Assembly: GCA_037178625.1 (NCBI GenBank)
Contig: CM074147.1
Location: 248,001 to 312,000 of the forward strand
DNA: 64,000 nucleotides
DNA from: Skeletonema tropicum
Lineage: Eukaryota > Bacillariophyta > Thalassiosirophyceae > Thalassiosirales > Thalassiosiraceae
Direction: 5' to 3'
A model generated the notes under the pieces. It did no database searches. It saw only the letters and a list, made by a program, of their open reading frames with translations, and was not told the origin of the DNA. This document shows positions 32,886 through 43,463 of this stretch, one piece after another. The stretch's first letter is position 1; the number at the start of each line of letters is the position of its first letter. A program made the position numbers and the translations under genes.

Positions 32886-33693
32886 GTGACTAAACTATCT
32901 ATCTATCCACCTTGAGCTCACTACATACTTTCACCTACTTACGACTTGCACCTAAGTACCCTGTAGCCTCCTGTACATATAGCTTTCATGCCACATACAG
33001 AAGAAGGCAGCAACTTTTGTCGACGCGACGTGGCGTGTGGAGAAAGAACGTGCAATAGTCGACGCGAATCATAAGCATATCTCTTCTGGTAGCTGATTGA
33101 ACTAAGGGTACCAGGAAGAAGAGACATCCTGTCGTTGTTGTATGTGTTTAAATCATTTTTACGAGAACGTGCTGAGTTGAATTACTGTCGTATCTTGACC
33201 TTACGTGTGAGTTATGATACCTACCTTTTCGGTACTTACTTCTGTCATAAAGCGTCTCTAATTTGCAGCGCTGGGGTTTAAAAATGTCATCGCGATGCTT
33301 TGGCCTCGGTACGCCCCTAATTTATACTAATTCCTAGATTCATCTTTATGTATCAATCAGGTGCTTTTGATTTGTAGCCTTCAACGTGGATGTTACAAAG
33401 CAGAGGCGTTTCCCTCCCGAAGTACGATACCTGAAACCTGTGATTTGTTCGATCTTGATCTCAAAGGCATTTGTAGCCTTCAACGTGGCTTTTACAAGCA
33501 AAGGCGCTTTCCGTCCCCCCCTTTTTTAAGTAGGTACTCCTACACCCCTACCACCGGGACTGGGCCGCACAAGAGAGAAGAGAGAAGCTAGATGTGCGGC
33601 TAGCAGAGCATCTCTGATGGTCTTCTCTCGTCTGCCAGCCCCCGGTGATAGGGGTGGTACTCCTATGTACATAGGATCTTCTGTCATGAATGG
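32886..33693. other. Gene-free arm segment with repeat pieces
   Basis: 33097-33470 is repeated, diverged, in the spacer at 39813-40160. The phrase GTAGCCTTCAACGTGG occurs twice (about 33375 and 33474), 99 bp apart. 33534-33667 is an imperfect hairpin (CTACACCCCTACCACCGGG against CCCGGTGATAGGGGTGGTAC). Confidence 0.55.
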
Positions 33694-34507
33694 GAGTCCT
33701 CTTCAGAGCAAGGGTAAATAAATAGGGTATGTCACAGAGAGTGTGACGCTTACCGTCTCGTGGTCAAAACCAAACTGTGACACAAGGGCCATTTTTACGT
33801 ATTCCTACGTTGTACCTAATACTGTTCACCGTTGTTCACCGAACACACACAAATTGCCCTAAGTAATAGTGCCGATACGACTTAGAGCTCCTTATGCTTG
33901 AGTCTCGCTTGCCTCGTCGTTTCCCGTCATTGAAAGCTCGAACTGATCATTCACCGCTCAAGGCAACGGCAACCATGGTCGACACGCCGCTGCTGAAATA
34001 GACCAAGTTATTAGCCGTAATATGGGACGATTGATGGCTGATCGTTACTATGGATTATTATGTTTGTGTTATCGTGCTTGGATCCAGCGGAAACGCTCCT
34101 TTGGACGTTCAATAAGCACTGTTCAATGGGCGGCGCTCGCCGGACGTCACCGTCTAATATTGCCCTCATGATGCCTTCCCTCGAGGTATTTGGCAGCGGC
34201 GAGAGCATCAGCACCAACATAATAATCCATAGTAACGATCAGCCACCAATCACCCCATATTACGGCTATTAACTTGGTCTATTCCAGCGGCGGCATTGTG
34301 CACCATGGTTACCCTTGTCTTGAGCGGCGTTTTGGTGCTGCTCTTCCTGTTCGCACCGGCACTGACTTTCGCATTTGGTTTGGACCACGAGACGGTAAAT
34401 CCTCTTTATTATTTTTACGTGTTATCGTCAAGGTGGAGATTTGGAGATTTCCCGCCAAAATTTGAGTCATACCCTATTTATTTACCCTTGCTTCAGAGGG
34501 ACTCTGC
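33694..34507. mobile_element. Foldback element, about 0.8 kb (left arm)
   Basis: Almost the whole length folds on itself. AAGGGTAAATAAATAGGG at the left end pairs with its complement near 34486; TTACCGTCTCGTGGT pairs with the block near 34385; ACCATGG sites at 33972 and 34302 bracket an inner inverted pair holding GATCGTTACTATGGATTATT. Relatives of the inner part occur at 37467-37803 and 58790-58936. Non-coding; no target duplication identified. Confidence 0.75.
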
Positions 34508-34665
34508 ATTTTTGCGCTGCAAAACTTTGGCTGGAAGATCCCCGAAAAACGTATGTACACTACTGGTACGTAAAGTAGTATACTACTAGGTACGTATCTA
34601 CGGTACAATAAATAGTTACATATCTACATAAGGTATGTAGTACCTTAAGCTATGTACCTGTACAT

Positions 34666-34705
34666 CAGCTGATGTCAGCTGACGTCCGCTGATGTCCGCT
34701 GACAT
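34666..34705. repeat. Four 10-bp tandem units
   Basis: CAGCTGATGT, CAGCTGACGT, CCGCTGATGT, CCGCTGACAT in direct succession; a partial fifth unit follows. Present in both arms. Confidence 0.8.
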
Positions 34706-35225
34706 CCGTTCATGATTGAACGAGGTGAGTGATGAAATAACACAACATGTTATCATGATGATTAACAACGACGGCAGCAACGACGTTGGGGGGGGGGGGT
34801 TAGCCACTTATCATAGGGATAGCGCAGGCTCGTCTTCTTCCTCGCCATGGCGGGGCGGGGAGAGAGCCGAAAAACGAAGGGGAACTGCACAAAAACTGTT
34901 GTTGTGCGGCCCCGCATCATAGAAATCATTATATTAATCCTTCTGCAGCGGGGGGAGGTTGTTGGCTCGGTGAGCATCTCCGGACCACATCAGCTGCGGA
35001 TACACCGGCAACCGTTGGATGTGATCGTGGCAAATCTAATAGACCGAGTAGGAGACTCGCTGATGAGTATGGTGTGAAGGCATCGAGCGTACAGCAACTC
35101 GATTATAATATTATTCAGTTGCAACTAATACAAATAAGATTAAACCATCAAAATAAATAGAAGGTTTTACTAATGAAGCACGGCTATTAAATCATCTTTA
35201 TCTGCTAAAGTCAACTACACCTATG

Positions 35226-35277
35226 TGCGGGTTCTAACCCGCATTTAGAATCTAAGTGAGGTTTAAACCTCACTTAG
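35226..35277. repeat. Two adjacent palindromes (left arm)
   Basis: An 18-bp hairpin (arms TGCGGGTT, 2-base loop) at 35226-35243 and a perfect 26-bp palindrome (half-site CTAAGTGAGGTTT) at 35252-35277, 8 bp apart. The mirror copy is at 41073-41124. Confidence 0.85.
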
Positions 35278-35483
35278 CTATGTGCCGCTAATGGATGCCA
35301 TAGACGCCTCCAACCGTCTAACCCCTGCATCAGGATCATCAACTGGACCAATATGATCAATGTTGACCGTTGGTTTGGGCCGCGGTAGTGTGTGTGGGGT
35401 TGTGGTGTGGCCTCATCACACGGCACCGGCCATCATCTTTTTCAGCCGTCGCCAAGCAGTTGTAGTGATGGTTACGTCAACCA

Positions 35484-36545
35484 TAAACGTCCGTCTCGTC
35501 TCCCCTTCATCACGCGATGATACTTTATATCAATGGGGATGTTTCGGTGTCAGCATTCCTTCGGTTTGGGCTTGTATTCATGCTGAATTCGATAATCGTC
35601 GCTCGGTATTATTTTCCGGCCACAATAATAATCGTCGATCATCGACAAATGAAATGATTTAGATGGCCAGCACACGATAGTGAGGGCAGCCAAATTGAAC
35701 AATAAAGTATTATGGATGCTCTGGGCTTGTGGAATGGACACAACTATCGCTGTTAAGATGAGTCAACAAGTCGTCTTCAGAAGGGCAACTCAAAATAGCG
35801 CGTATTATTTCTGCAAACACGGAGAAGATTAAGTAGTGTTATTTCATGTTTAAATATTGGATTGTGGCGAAAATAGTGCGAACTGAGGGGGATTGGGAAG
35901 TGTTGTGTGGGAAGTAGCCGTTCATCATGGACAGTGGAGTGAATGCTGAATGATATCTACTTGTGGGGGATAAATGTGAAAATTATTCACTACGCTGAAA
36001 CAACGCCCATTTGATTATAAAATGTCGTGATCGTCAATCGAATCATCCACAATAGTATTAAGTACAATAAGGCACTGTGAAATGTATACACTTCATTGCC
36101 CAGAGCACTTAATTGCATATAATGCAAAGATGTATCTTCATTCCATCATGTTTAACACTAAAGTAGAGGTAATATCAACGCCATAGAGGGCAAAGTATCA
36201 TTTGAAATTATAGTAATAGCAAGCCCATGATACCTGCTGACGTTGAAGATCATTAGTTCTGGATAGAAGCATTATGCGTAGTGCGTAGGCTCCTATTGCA
36301 GTGGACAACATGGTCTACCATGCATGGTCAAGATCTTCTGGTGGTATCTATTCTACGAGTAAGTTAGCTAGTATTACGTACTTACTTACTCTTTCTATGT
36401 GCGGGTTCTGTCCCTCCCGCCATTTCCTACCGCGATAAAAATACGCACAAAAAACCGTAGGGATATAGACTCATAAGCATAGACCCTCTAGAGACCTATT
36501 TTCAACACTGATTCGAATGGTCTAGTCCGTGACTAGCGATATGCA
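35484..36545. other. Left part of the spacer, gene-free
   Basis: Unique in the window; begins directly at the arm boundary. A frame continues across the boundary (35360-35662, 100 codons) but has no recognisable domain. Nothing else supported. Confidence 0.4.
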
Positions 36546-37071
36546 ACGTGTATAAGCCCAGACAGTCTCCGTTCCCGCCACCAATTCGTCGGCCGGGCCC
36601 ATTTTTTAGAGACCTCCACCATGGCGGCCGCCTGACTAGCCCATAACTTTAATTGCTACTATAACGGAGATATATGCTGAACCAATGATGCAGACCTGTA
36701 GAGTATACTTATGAGATCATATGGTATCCAAGAATCGTACTTATATCTTATTTTCTCGCCGAGATATGCATTTTGGGGTTTACTATGGGCATGCCTGCCA
36801 AATTTGTCCATCAGTAAAGTTAGACAAGCTCATAGTAAACCCCAAAATGCATATCTCGGCGAGAAAATAAGATATTACTACGATTCTTTGATACCATATG
36901 CTCTCCTAAACATACTCTACAGGTAAGTATCAATGGTATAGTATATATCTGCTTCATAATAAAAGTTATCGAGAATAAAATATAGGGGCTTATTAGGCGG
37001 CCGTCATGGTGGAGGTCTAAAAAAAATGGGCCCGGCCGACGGATTTGAGGTCTGTCTGGGCTTATTGACGT
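36546..37071. mobile_element. Foldback element, about 0.53 kb, spacer
   Basis: Outer arms: ATAAGCCCAGACAG ... GGCCGGGCCCATTTTTTAGA and CACCATGGCGGCCG at 36552-36634 pair with 36992-37066. Inner arms: TCTTATTTTCTCGCCGAGAT and TGCATTTTGGGGTTTACTAT at 36747-36786 pair with 36831-36873. The centre is near 36809. No coding, no clear target duplication. Confidence 0.8.
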
Positions 37072-37205
37072 ATCGACCCTTACATCAGTACTTATTCACC
37101 CTCAAAACCGACATTTCAATTTGTAACCGTCGATACAGAGCGATATCACTACAAATAACGCCGCGCCATGGTGTATCGCCCTTGGCTCCAATATGATAGT
37201 AGGGG

Positions 37206-38087
37206 CACACTACAGGTCTCGGCTAACTCTGCTCAGCACCAGGGAGGATCGTTTGGGATGATGGAAGGGGGCGAAACTAACAAGTGATTTTGTGTAGGTG
37301 GTATCTATGATTATGTACTTTAGTGTATGTAGGTGCTGAGACTTCGAGTTAACCTCTACTTAAGGTCTCGACCGTCAAAACGGGTCCTCTGAGACGACAA
37401 AAAAATACCAAGGCGTATCATATCACTTAGGAAATTAGGTCAAAAAAATAACAAGGCGGCCGCTACGGTAATCACGCCGATGCCGAAATAGACCAACTTA
37501 ATCATCGACCTACCGGCCGATCGATGGCTGAACGTTACTATGGAATACTATGATCATGTTATCGTGCTTGGATGCAGAAGAAACGGCCATTAAGGTGTTC
37601 AATAACCCCTGTTCGGCGACCGGCGAGCGCCGAACATCGCCGTTATAAACTGTCGCCATTCTGCCTCTCCTCGATGGATTTGGCAGCGGCGAGGGCTTCA
37701 ACACTTACATAATAATCCATAGTAACGATCAGCCACCGATTGGTCGATAGGTCGATGTTTAACTTGCTCTATTTCGGCAGCGGCAACGTTCATCATGGTT
37801 GTCGGTTATTTGCCATGGAGCGGCTCCTGTCATCGCGTGGAAAGCTAGTGAGGATTTCGACACGCGGGCATTATTTTTGGTCAAGTCAGAGGACCCGTTT
37901 CGACGGTCGAGAAGCTAGAGCTTTAACAGACAACATTCCCCTACATACCCTAAAGTACCATAATCGTACATACTAGTACCACAAAACACCATCAAATGCA
38001 CTCATTTGACATCCCTTGTTCACTACAATCACTTCTACTATCCAACCAACCGTCGGATGTTTCTGTTGAAGCGAGACCTGTAGTGTG
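37206..38087. mobile_element. Nested foldback element, about 0.9 kb, spacer
   Basis: CACACTACAGGTCTCG at 37206 is complementary to the end at 38087. TCTCGACCGTCAAAACGGG near 37366 pairs with the block near 37900. The inside (37467-37803) is a diverged copy of the inner unit of the 33694-34507 foldback, bracketed by GATCGTTACTATGG-type inverted sequences. It looks like one foldback inserted in another. Confidence 0.7.
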
Positions 38088-39788
38088 AGTAGGGGGCGAT
38101 GTTTGGGGGAGATATCATGACACTGCACTCGTGGTCTAAGATATATCGGCCAAGAGAGGTTTAAATCCCCCAATAAACTCTGAAATCTCAGGTGTCAACA
38201 ATGGTCATACAATCCAGTCAATCAAACAAGTTGTGGAGAAACATTACTCTGATATGTTCCTTTGGTTATGCACTGTATTATGTCTACTCTAGAGATGATT
38301 AACTATTTATATTACATGTGCTTCCCAGCAATTACTCAATCAATCAAGTAAGAGTTGCTCTACAGAACTCCAGTCATGAAGAAAGATGTTGTAGCTGCCA
38401 ATTCGATTACCACCAGATCATGTTTAGTGCACCTCTTACCGTCATTCGACTGATTGGTGTTGGTTTTGTTTATTTCCTCCGGTCATACAAGTTGTTACAA
38501 TTGTATGATCGTAGGAATCATTGCACACCAACACGGTTGTCTCCTCGTGTATCTCAAACCTATGCACCCCCTCACAGGATCAATCGATTTTTTTTGTTTT
38601 GGCACAATTCCGAAAAAAGCTTTCCTCGCAATCTCTCTTCCAATTCACAAGACTTGGACAGCCTAGCCCATATTACCCAGCACAGATATTATTATTACCA
38701 CAACGAAACGAAGTAATAGCATACCCATTCCCCGGCCCTGGCTCCATCTTATTGCTGCCCTCGGTTTGTCATTATTCACCTACGCTCAACCAATAATAAT
38801 GAAGTCATTGTTGTTATCCCCATCATTCCCCGCCCCTCACACTTTGTATTAATATTCCCTCCCCCCAACGATGTACAGCAAATTTCATCGCTACGCTAGT
38901 CAATTCTACCGACCACCTGTCGCGCTTCCTGTCACAATTATCAATTTTACTTGTTTGCTGCATCGTGGAAGGGTGATCAGGATCCAGGGGCAAGTGCTGT
39001 GCGAGGGAGGGGCCAATTCAGTTGTCATTATTTGAATTACCAACGGTCACCTTCACAGCGGGGCAAATAATACGAAGTACAGCAGCAGCTTCGTCGATAA
39101 AGCTGCTCTGACATACCCATACACAACGGAAGTAAAATTCTACATCATAAACCAGATCCCCCAACCCGTCTGTGTTGTTAATCATTGATAATCCTCTCCT
39201 TTCACAGCGCCGTATTTTTGTTTAAATCACGTGACACATCATAGATAGCCGAGGGGGTCCGCATCGACAAAACTGCGTGAAGAAAATGCTATCCGACTCA
39301 TCCATAATTGTTATATGGTCAATAATATTCATTGTCTCCGCCATAGTCGAGTGCATTGGAGCCCAAAGATAGTTAGTAGCTGAGGGGGGCTGGTGTGTTA
39401 TTGTGTTTTTACGTAGTAACGGTCATTACTGTAGCTGAAACCCAAAGTAAGGCTCTCAGGCCGTATGGTGCGGATCCAACCACATCATTTGATCCCTGTC
39501 GGTCCACTGAGGGCGCCGGGATCGACTTTAGGTGGTATCGGCCGGCCATCCGCTCTGTAGTAGCAGCGGTATTTCGCCATGGTTATTGAGGGCAAATGTT
39601 GTGTTTGTGTGAAAGTGACGGCAAACGACTGGGGACCTGCCCGGCGGGGCTCCCCGCAAAGGGGGTAGGCATTTTATTCCTATGCAAAAATGAAAAATTT
39701 TGGGACAGACTTCGCTAGTTATTTTGTTAGCAGTTCTCAGGTCTCACTCTTCTGGTATCTGGTACCTACCCTTACTTATCGTAGTTCC
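38088..39788. other. Central spacer, gene-free
   Basis: About 1.7 kb of AT-rich DNA without a supported gene; the longest frame (38318-38716, 132 codons) has no recognisable domain or start context. No repeat shared with the rest of the window was noticed. Confidence 0.4.
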
Positions 39789-39812
39789 CCACCAGACGTG
39801 CTTTAAAATTTC
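39789..39812 (+). repeat. SINE 3'-end fragment
   Basis: CACCAGACGTGCTTTAAAAT is the 3' terminal block of the SINE family (compare 9293-9320 and 59691-59720). It is joined directly to the arm-derived fragment that follows. Confidence 0.6.
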
Positions 39813-40160
39813 TTGAACTAAGGGTACCAGGAAGAAGAGACATTCTGTTATTGTTGTATGTGTTTATATCATTTTTTTTACGACAACGTGCTGAGTTGAA
39901 TTACTGTCGTATCTTTTCGGTACTTACTTCTGTCATAAAGCGTCTGTAATTTGCGCGCTGGGGTTAAAAAATGTCATCGCGATGATTTGGCCTCGTACGC
40001 CCATAATTTATACTAATTCCTACATTCATCTTTATGTATCAATCAGGTGATTTTCGATCTTGATGCAAATGCATTTGTAGCCTTCAACGTGGCTTTGACA
40101 AAGCAGAGGCGTTTCCCTCCCTACCTGAAACCTGTGATTTGTTCGATCTTGATCTCAAAG
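39813..40160 (+). repeat. Diverged copy of arm segment 33097-33470
   Basis: Starts TTGAACTAAGGGTACCAGGA and follows the arm sequence with substitutions and deletions (for example the AGTACGATA stretch is lost), to GATCTCAAAGG, where it is joined to an LRR-gene tail. It is more diverged than the arms are from each other, so it is an older copy. Confidence 0.85.
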
Positions 40161-40777
40161 GCAAGAGTAGGAAGGCGAAGAATAAGCGGTCGACTCCATC
40201 CAAGTGAACCAGATAGGTTGGGTGAAATCACGGGAACCTGGGGTTGACAGTGGATGCTTTTTGTTAGCAGCCGATTTGTCGAGAGCTTGCCAGGAGTTTC
40301 AAGTCGTGGTTCTAAAAAATCTAGCGTTGAGGTGCGTTGAGGTTGATTTCTGATGGCCTGTTCCGTCAAAAACTTGCGCCAACGTGCAAACTTGCTGCCA
40401 CCGCCACGAGTGACATGCTGCTTGGCGGCGCACCGTGTCAGATGGCCGATCCGTGGCGTCGGCGGCAAGTTTTTGACGGAACAGGCCATCCTCAACGCTA
40501 GATTTTGTAAAACACGACTTGAAACTCCTGGCAAGCTCTTGACAAATCTCTCAGCAAGACGTGTCAACCCCAGGTTCCCGTGGTGAAATTAACGAGGAAT
40601 TATCCAGAGCTGAAGTTAGTGGATGGGTCGAAAGAGGCTGGTACTGAAGAGAATCATTTTGATGACGAGGCGAATGATTCCAACGTAGCAAGTGTAGAAA
40701 AGGAAGACGTTGAGAATGCCGAGGGCGACAAAAAGGAGACTGCTGCTGATGGCAACGACAATGACAAGGAAGAGTGA
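40161..40777 (+). pseudogene. 3' tail fragment of the LRR gene, copy D, split by a foldback element
   Basis: Matches the end of the LRR coding region and its 3' flank to 40866. It shares the extra C and the AATAAG variant with the arm fragments, so it belongs to their lineage. Interrupted by the element at 40229-40582. The 3' flank ends exactly where the right palindrome arm begins. Confidence 0.88.
40229..40582. mobile_element. 354-bp foldback DNA transposon with 7-bp target duplication
   Basis: Starts CACGGGAACCTGGGGTTGAC and ends with its exact complement. The inverted repeats extend inward with few mismatches for much of the element (TTGCCAGGAGTTTCAAGTCG and GATGGCCTGTTCCGTCAAAA each have a partner). 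The flanks GTGAAAT (40222-40228 and 40583-40589) are a duplication of the single GTGAAAT seen at the empty site in the other LRR copies (for example 51785-51791). The superfamily is uncertain (hAT would give 8 bp). Confidence 0.9.
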
Positions 40778-41072
40778 GGGGAAGAGGGCACTGTTGAGGA
40801 GTCGCCCGAAACTTAATAATACACGAAGATATTATGAGTGCAACTGAAATGTGAAGAGGCCACTTCTGGTTGACGTAACCATCACTACAACTGCTTGGCG
40901 ACGGCTGAAAAAGATGATGGCCGGTGCCGTGTGATGAGGCCACACCACAACCCCACACACACTACCGCGGCCCAAACCAACGGTCAACATTGATCATATT
41001 GGTCCAGTTGATGATCCTGATGCAGGGGTTAGACGGTTGGAGGCGTCTATGGCATCCATTAGCGGCACATAG

Positions 41073-41124
41073 CTAAGTGAGGTTTAAACCTCACTTAGAT
41101 TCTAAATGCGGGTTAGAACCCGCA
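41073..41124. repeat. Two adjacent palindromes (right arm)
   Basis: Mirror of 35226-35277: a 26-bp perfect palindrome (41073-41098) and an 18-bp hairpin (41107-41124). Confidence 0.85.
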
Positions 41125-41841
41125 CATAGGTGTAGTTGACTTTAGCAGATAAAGATGATTTAATAGCCGTGCTTCATTAGTAAAACCTTCTATTTATTTT
41201 GATGGTTTAATCTTATTTGTATTAGTTGCAACTGAATAATATTATAATCGAGTTGCTGTACGCTCGATGCCTTCACACCATACTCATCAGCGAGTCTCCT
41301 ACTCGGTCTATTAGATTTGCCACGATCACATCCAACGGTTGCCGGTGTATCCGCAGCTGATGTGGTCCGGAGATGCTCACCGAGCCAACAACCTCCCCCC
41401 GCTGCAGAAGGATTAATATAATGATTTCTATGATGCGGGGCCGCACAACAACAGTTTTTGTGCAGTTCCCCTTCGTTTTTCGGCTCTCTCCCCGCCCCGC
41501 CATGGCGAGGAAGAAGACGAGCCTGCGCTATCCCTATGATAAGTGGCTAACCCCCCCCCCCAACGTCGTTGCTGCCGTCGTTGTTAATCATCATGATAAC
41601 ATGTTGTGTTATTTCATCACTCACCTCGTTCAATCATGAACGGATGTCAGCGGACATCAGCGGACGTCAGCTGACATCAGCTGATGTACAGGTACATAGC
41701 TTAAGGTACTACATACCTTATGTAGATATGTAACTATTTATTGTACCGTAGATACGTACCTAGTAGTATACTACTTTACGTACCAGTAGTGTACATACGT
41801 TTTTCGGGGATCTTCCAGCCAAAGTTTTGCAGCGCAAAAAT

Positions 41842-42655
41842 GCAGAGTCCCTCTGAAGCAAGGGTAAATAAATAGGGTATGACTCAAATTTTGGCGGGAA
41901 ATCTCCAAATCTCCACCTTGACGATAACACGTAAAAATAATAAAGAGGATTTACCGTCTCGTGGTCCAAACCAAATGCGAAAGTCAGTGCCGGTGCGAAC
42001 AGGAAGAGCAGCACCAAAACGCCGCTCAAGACAAGGGTAACCATGGTGCACAATGCCGCCGCTGGAATAGACCAAGTTAATAGCCGTAATATGGGGTGAT
42101 TGGTGGCTGATCGTTACTATGGATTATTATGTTGGTGCTGATGCTCTCGCCGCTGCCAAATACCTCGAGGGAAGGCATCATGAGGGCAATATTAGACGGT
42201 GACGTCCGGCGAGCGCCGCCCATTGAACAGTGCTTATTGAACGTCCAAAGGAGCGTTTCCGCTGGATCCAAGCACGATAACACAAACATAATAATCCATA
42301 GTAACGATCAGCCATCAATCGTCCCATATTACGGCTAATAACTTGGTCTATTTCAGCAGCGGCGTGTCGACCATGGTTGCCGTTGCCTTGAGCGGTGAAT
42401 GATCAGTTCGAGCTTTCAATGACGGGAAACGACGAGGCAAGCGAGACTCAAGCATAAGGAGCTCTAAGTCGTATCGGCACTATTACTTAGGGCAATTTGT
42501 GTGTGTTCGGTGAACAACGGTGAACAGTATTAGGTACAACGTAGGAATACGTAAAAATGGCCCTTGTGTCACAGTTTGGTTTTGACCACGAGACGGTAAG
42601 CGTCACACTCTCTGTGACATACCCTATTTATTTACCCTTGCTCTGAAGAGGACTC
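41842..42655. mobile_element. Foldback element, about 0.8 kb (right arm)
   Basis: Mirror copy of 33694-34507, same internal inverted structure. Confidence 0.75.
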
Positions 42656-43463
42656 CCATTCATGACAGAAGATCCTATGTACATAGGAGTACCACCCCTA
42701 TCACCGGGGGCTGGCAGACGAGAGAAGACCATCAGAGATGCTCTGCTAGCCGCACATCTAGCTTCTCTCTTCTCTCTTGTGCGGCCCAGTCCCGGTGGTA
42801 GGGGTGTAGGAGTACCTACTTAAAAAAGGGGGGGACGGAAAGCGCCTTTGCTTGTAAAAGCCACGTTGAAGGCTACAAATGCCTTTGAGATCAAGATCGA
42901 ACAAATCACAGGTTTCAGGTATCGTACTTCGGGAGGGAAACGCCTCTGCTTTGTAACATCCACGTTGAAGGCTACAAATCAAAAGCACCTGATTGATACA
43001 TAAAGATGAATCTAGGAATTAGTATAAATTAGGGGCGTACCGAGGCCAAAGCATCGCGATGACATTTTTAAACCCCAGCGCTGCAAATTAGAGACGCTTT
43101 ATGACAGAAGTAAGTACCGAAAAGGTAGGTATCATAACTCACACGTAAGGTCAAGATACGACAGTAATTCAACTCAGCACGTTCTCGTAAAAATGATTTA
43201 AACACATACAACAACGACAGGATGTCTCTTCTTCCTGGTACCCTTAGTTCAATCAGCTACCAGAAGAGATATGCTTATGATTCGCGTCGACTATTGCACG
43301 TTCTTTCTCCACACGCCACGTCGCGTCGACAAAAGTTGCTGCCTTCTTCTGTATGTGGCATGAAAGCTATATGTACAGGAGGCTACAGGGTAAATAGGTG
43401 CAAGTCGTAAGTAGGTGAAAGTATGTAGTGAGCTCAAGGTGGATAGATAGATAGTTTAGTCAC
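42656..43463. other. Gene-free right-arm segment
   Basis: Mirror of 32886-33693: imperfect hairpin at about 42682-42815 and the sequence whose older copy lies in the spacer at 39813-40160. No gene supported. Confidence 0.5.

Larger units (their letters stand above)
18852..35483 (+). repeat. Left arm of the giant inverted repeat (about 16.6 kb)
   Basis: Base-for-base reverse complement of 40867-57224 apart from listed differences. Paired positions sum to 76076 outside the MITE, 76410-76411 between the MITE and the Tc1-like element, and 76349-76350 beyond it, the steps being explained by discrete indels. Outer end: TCGATGCGGCAAG at 18852 matches, the preceding bases do not. Inner end: GTTACGTCAACCA at 35471-35483 matches, the following bases do not. 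Contents are annotated separately. Confidence 0.95.
34508..35483. other. Inner end of left arm, gene-free
   Basis: Contains a 10-bp tandem repeat (34666-34705), a poly-G run (about 34790-34799) that differs by one base between arms, and two adjacent palindromes (35226-35277). No gene supported. Confidence 0.55.

Noticed and set aside
35360..35662. 100-codon frame crossing the inner arm boundary as a gene
   Set aside because: No domain, no good start context, and the mirrored arm does not keep it beyond the boundary.
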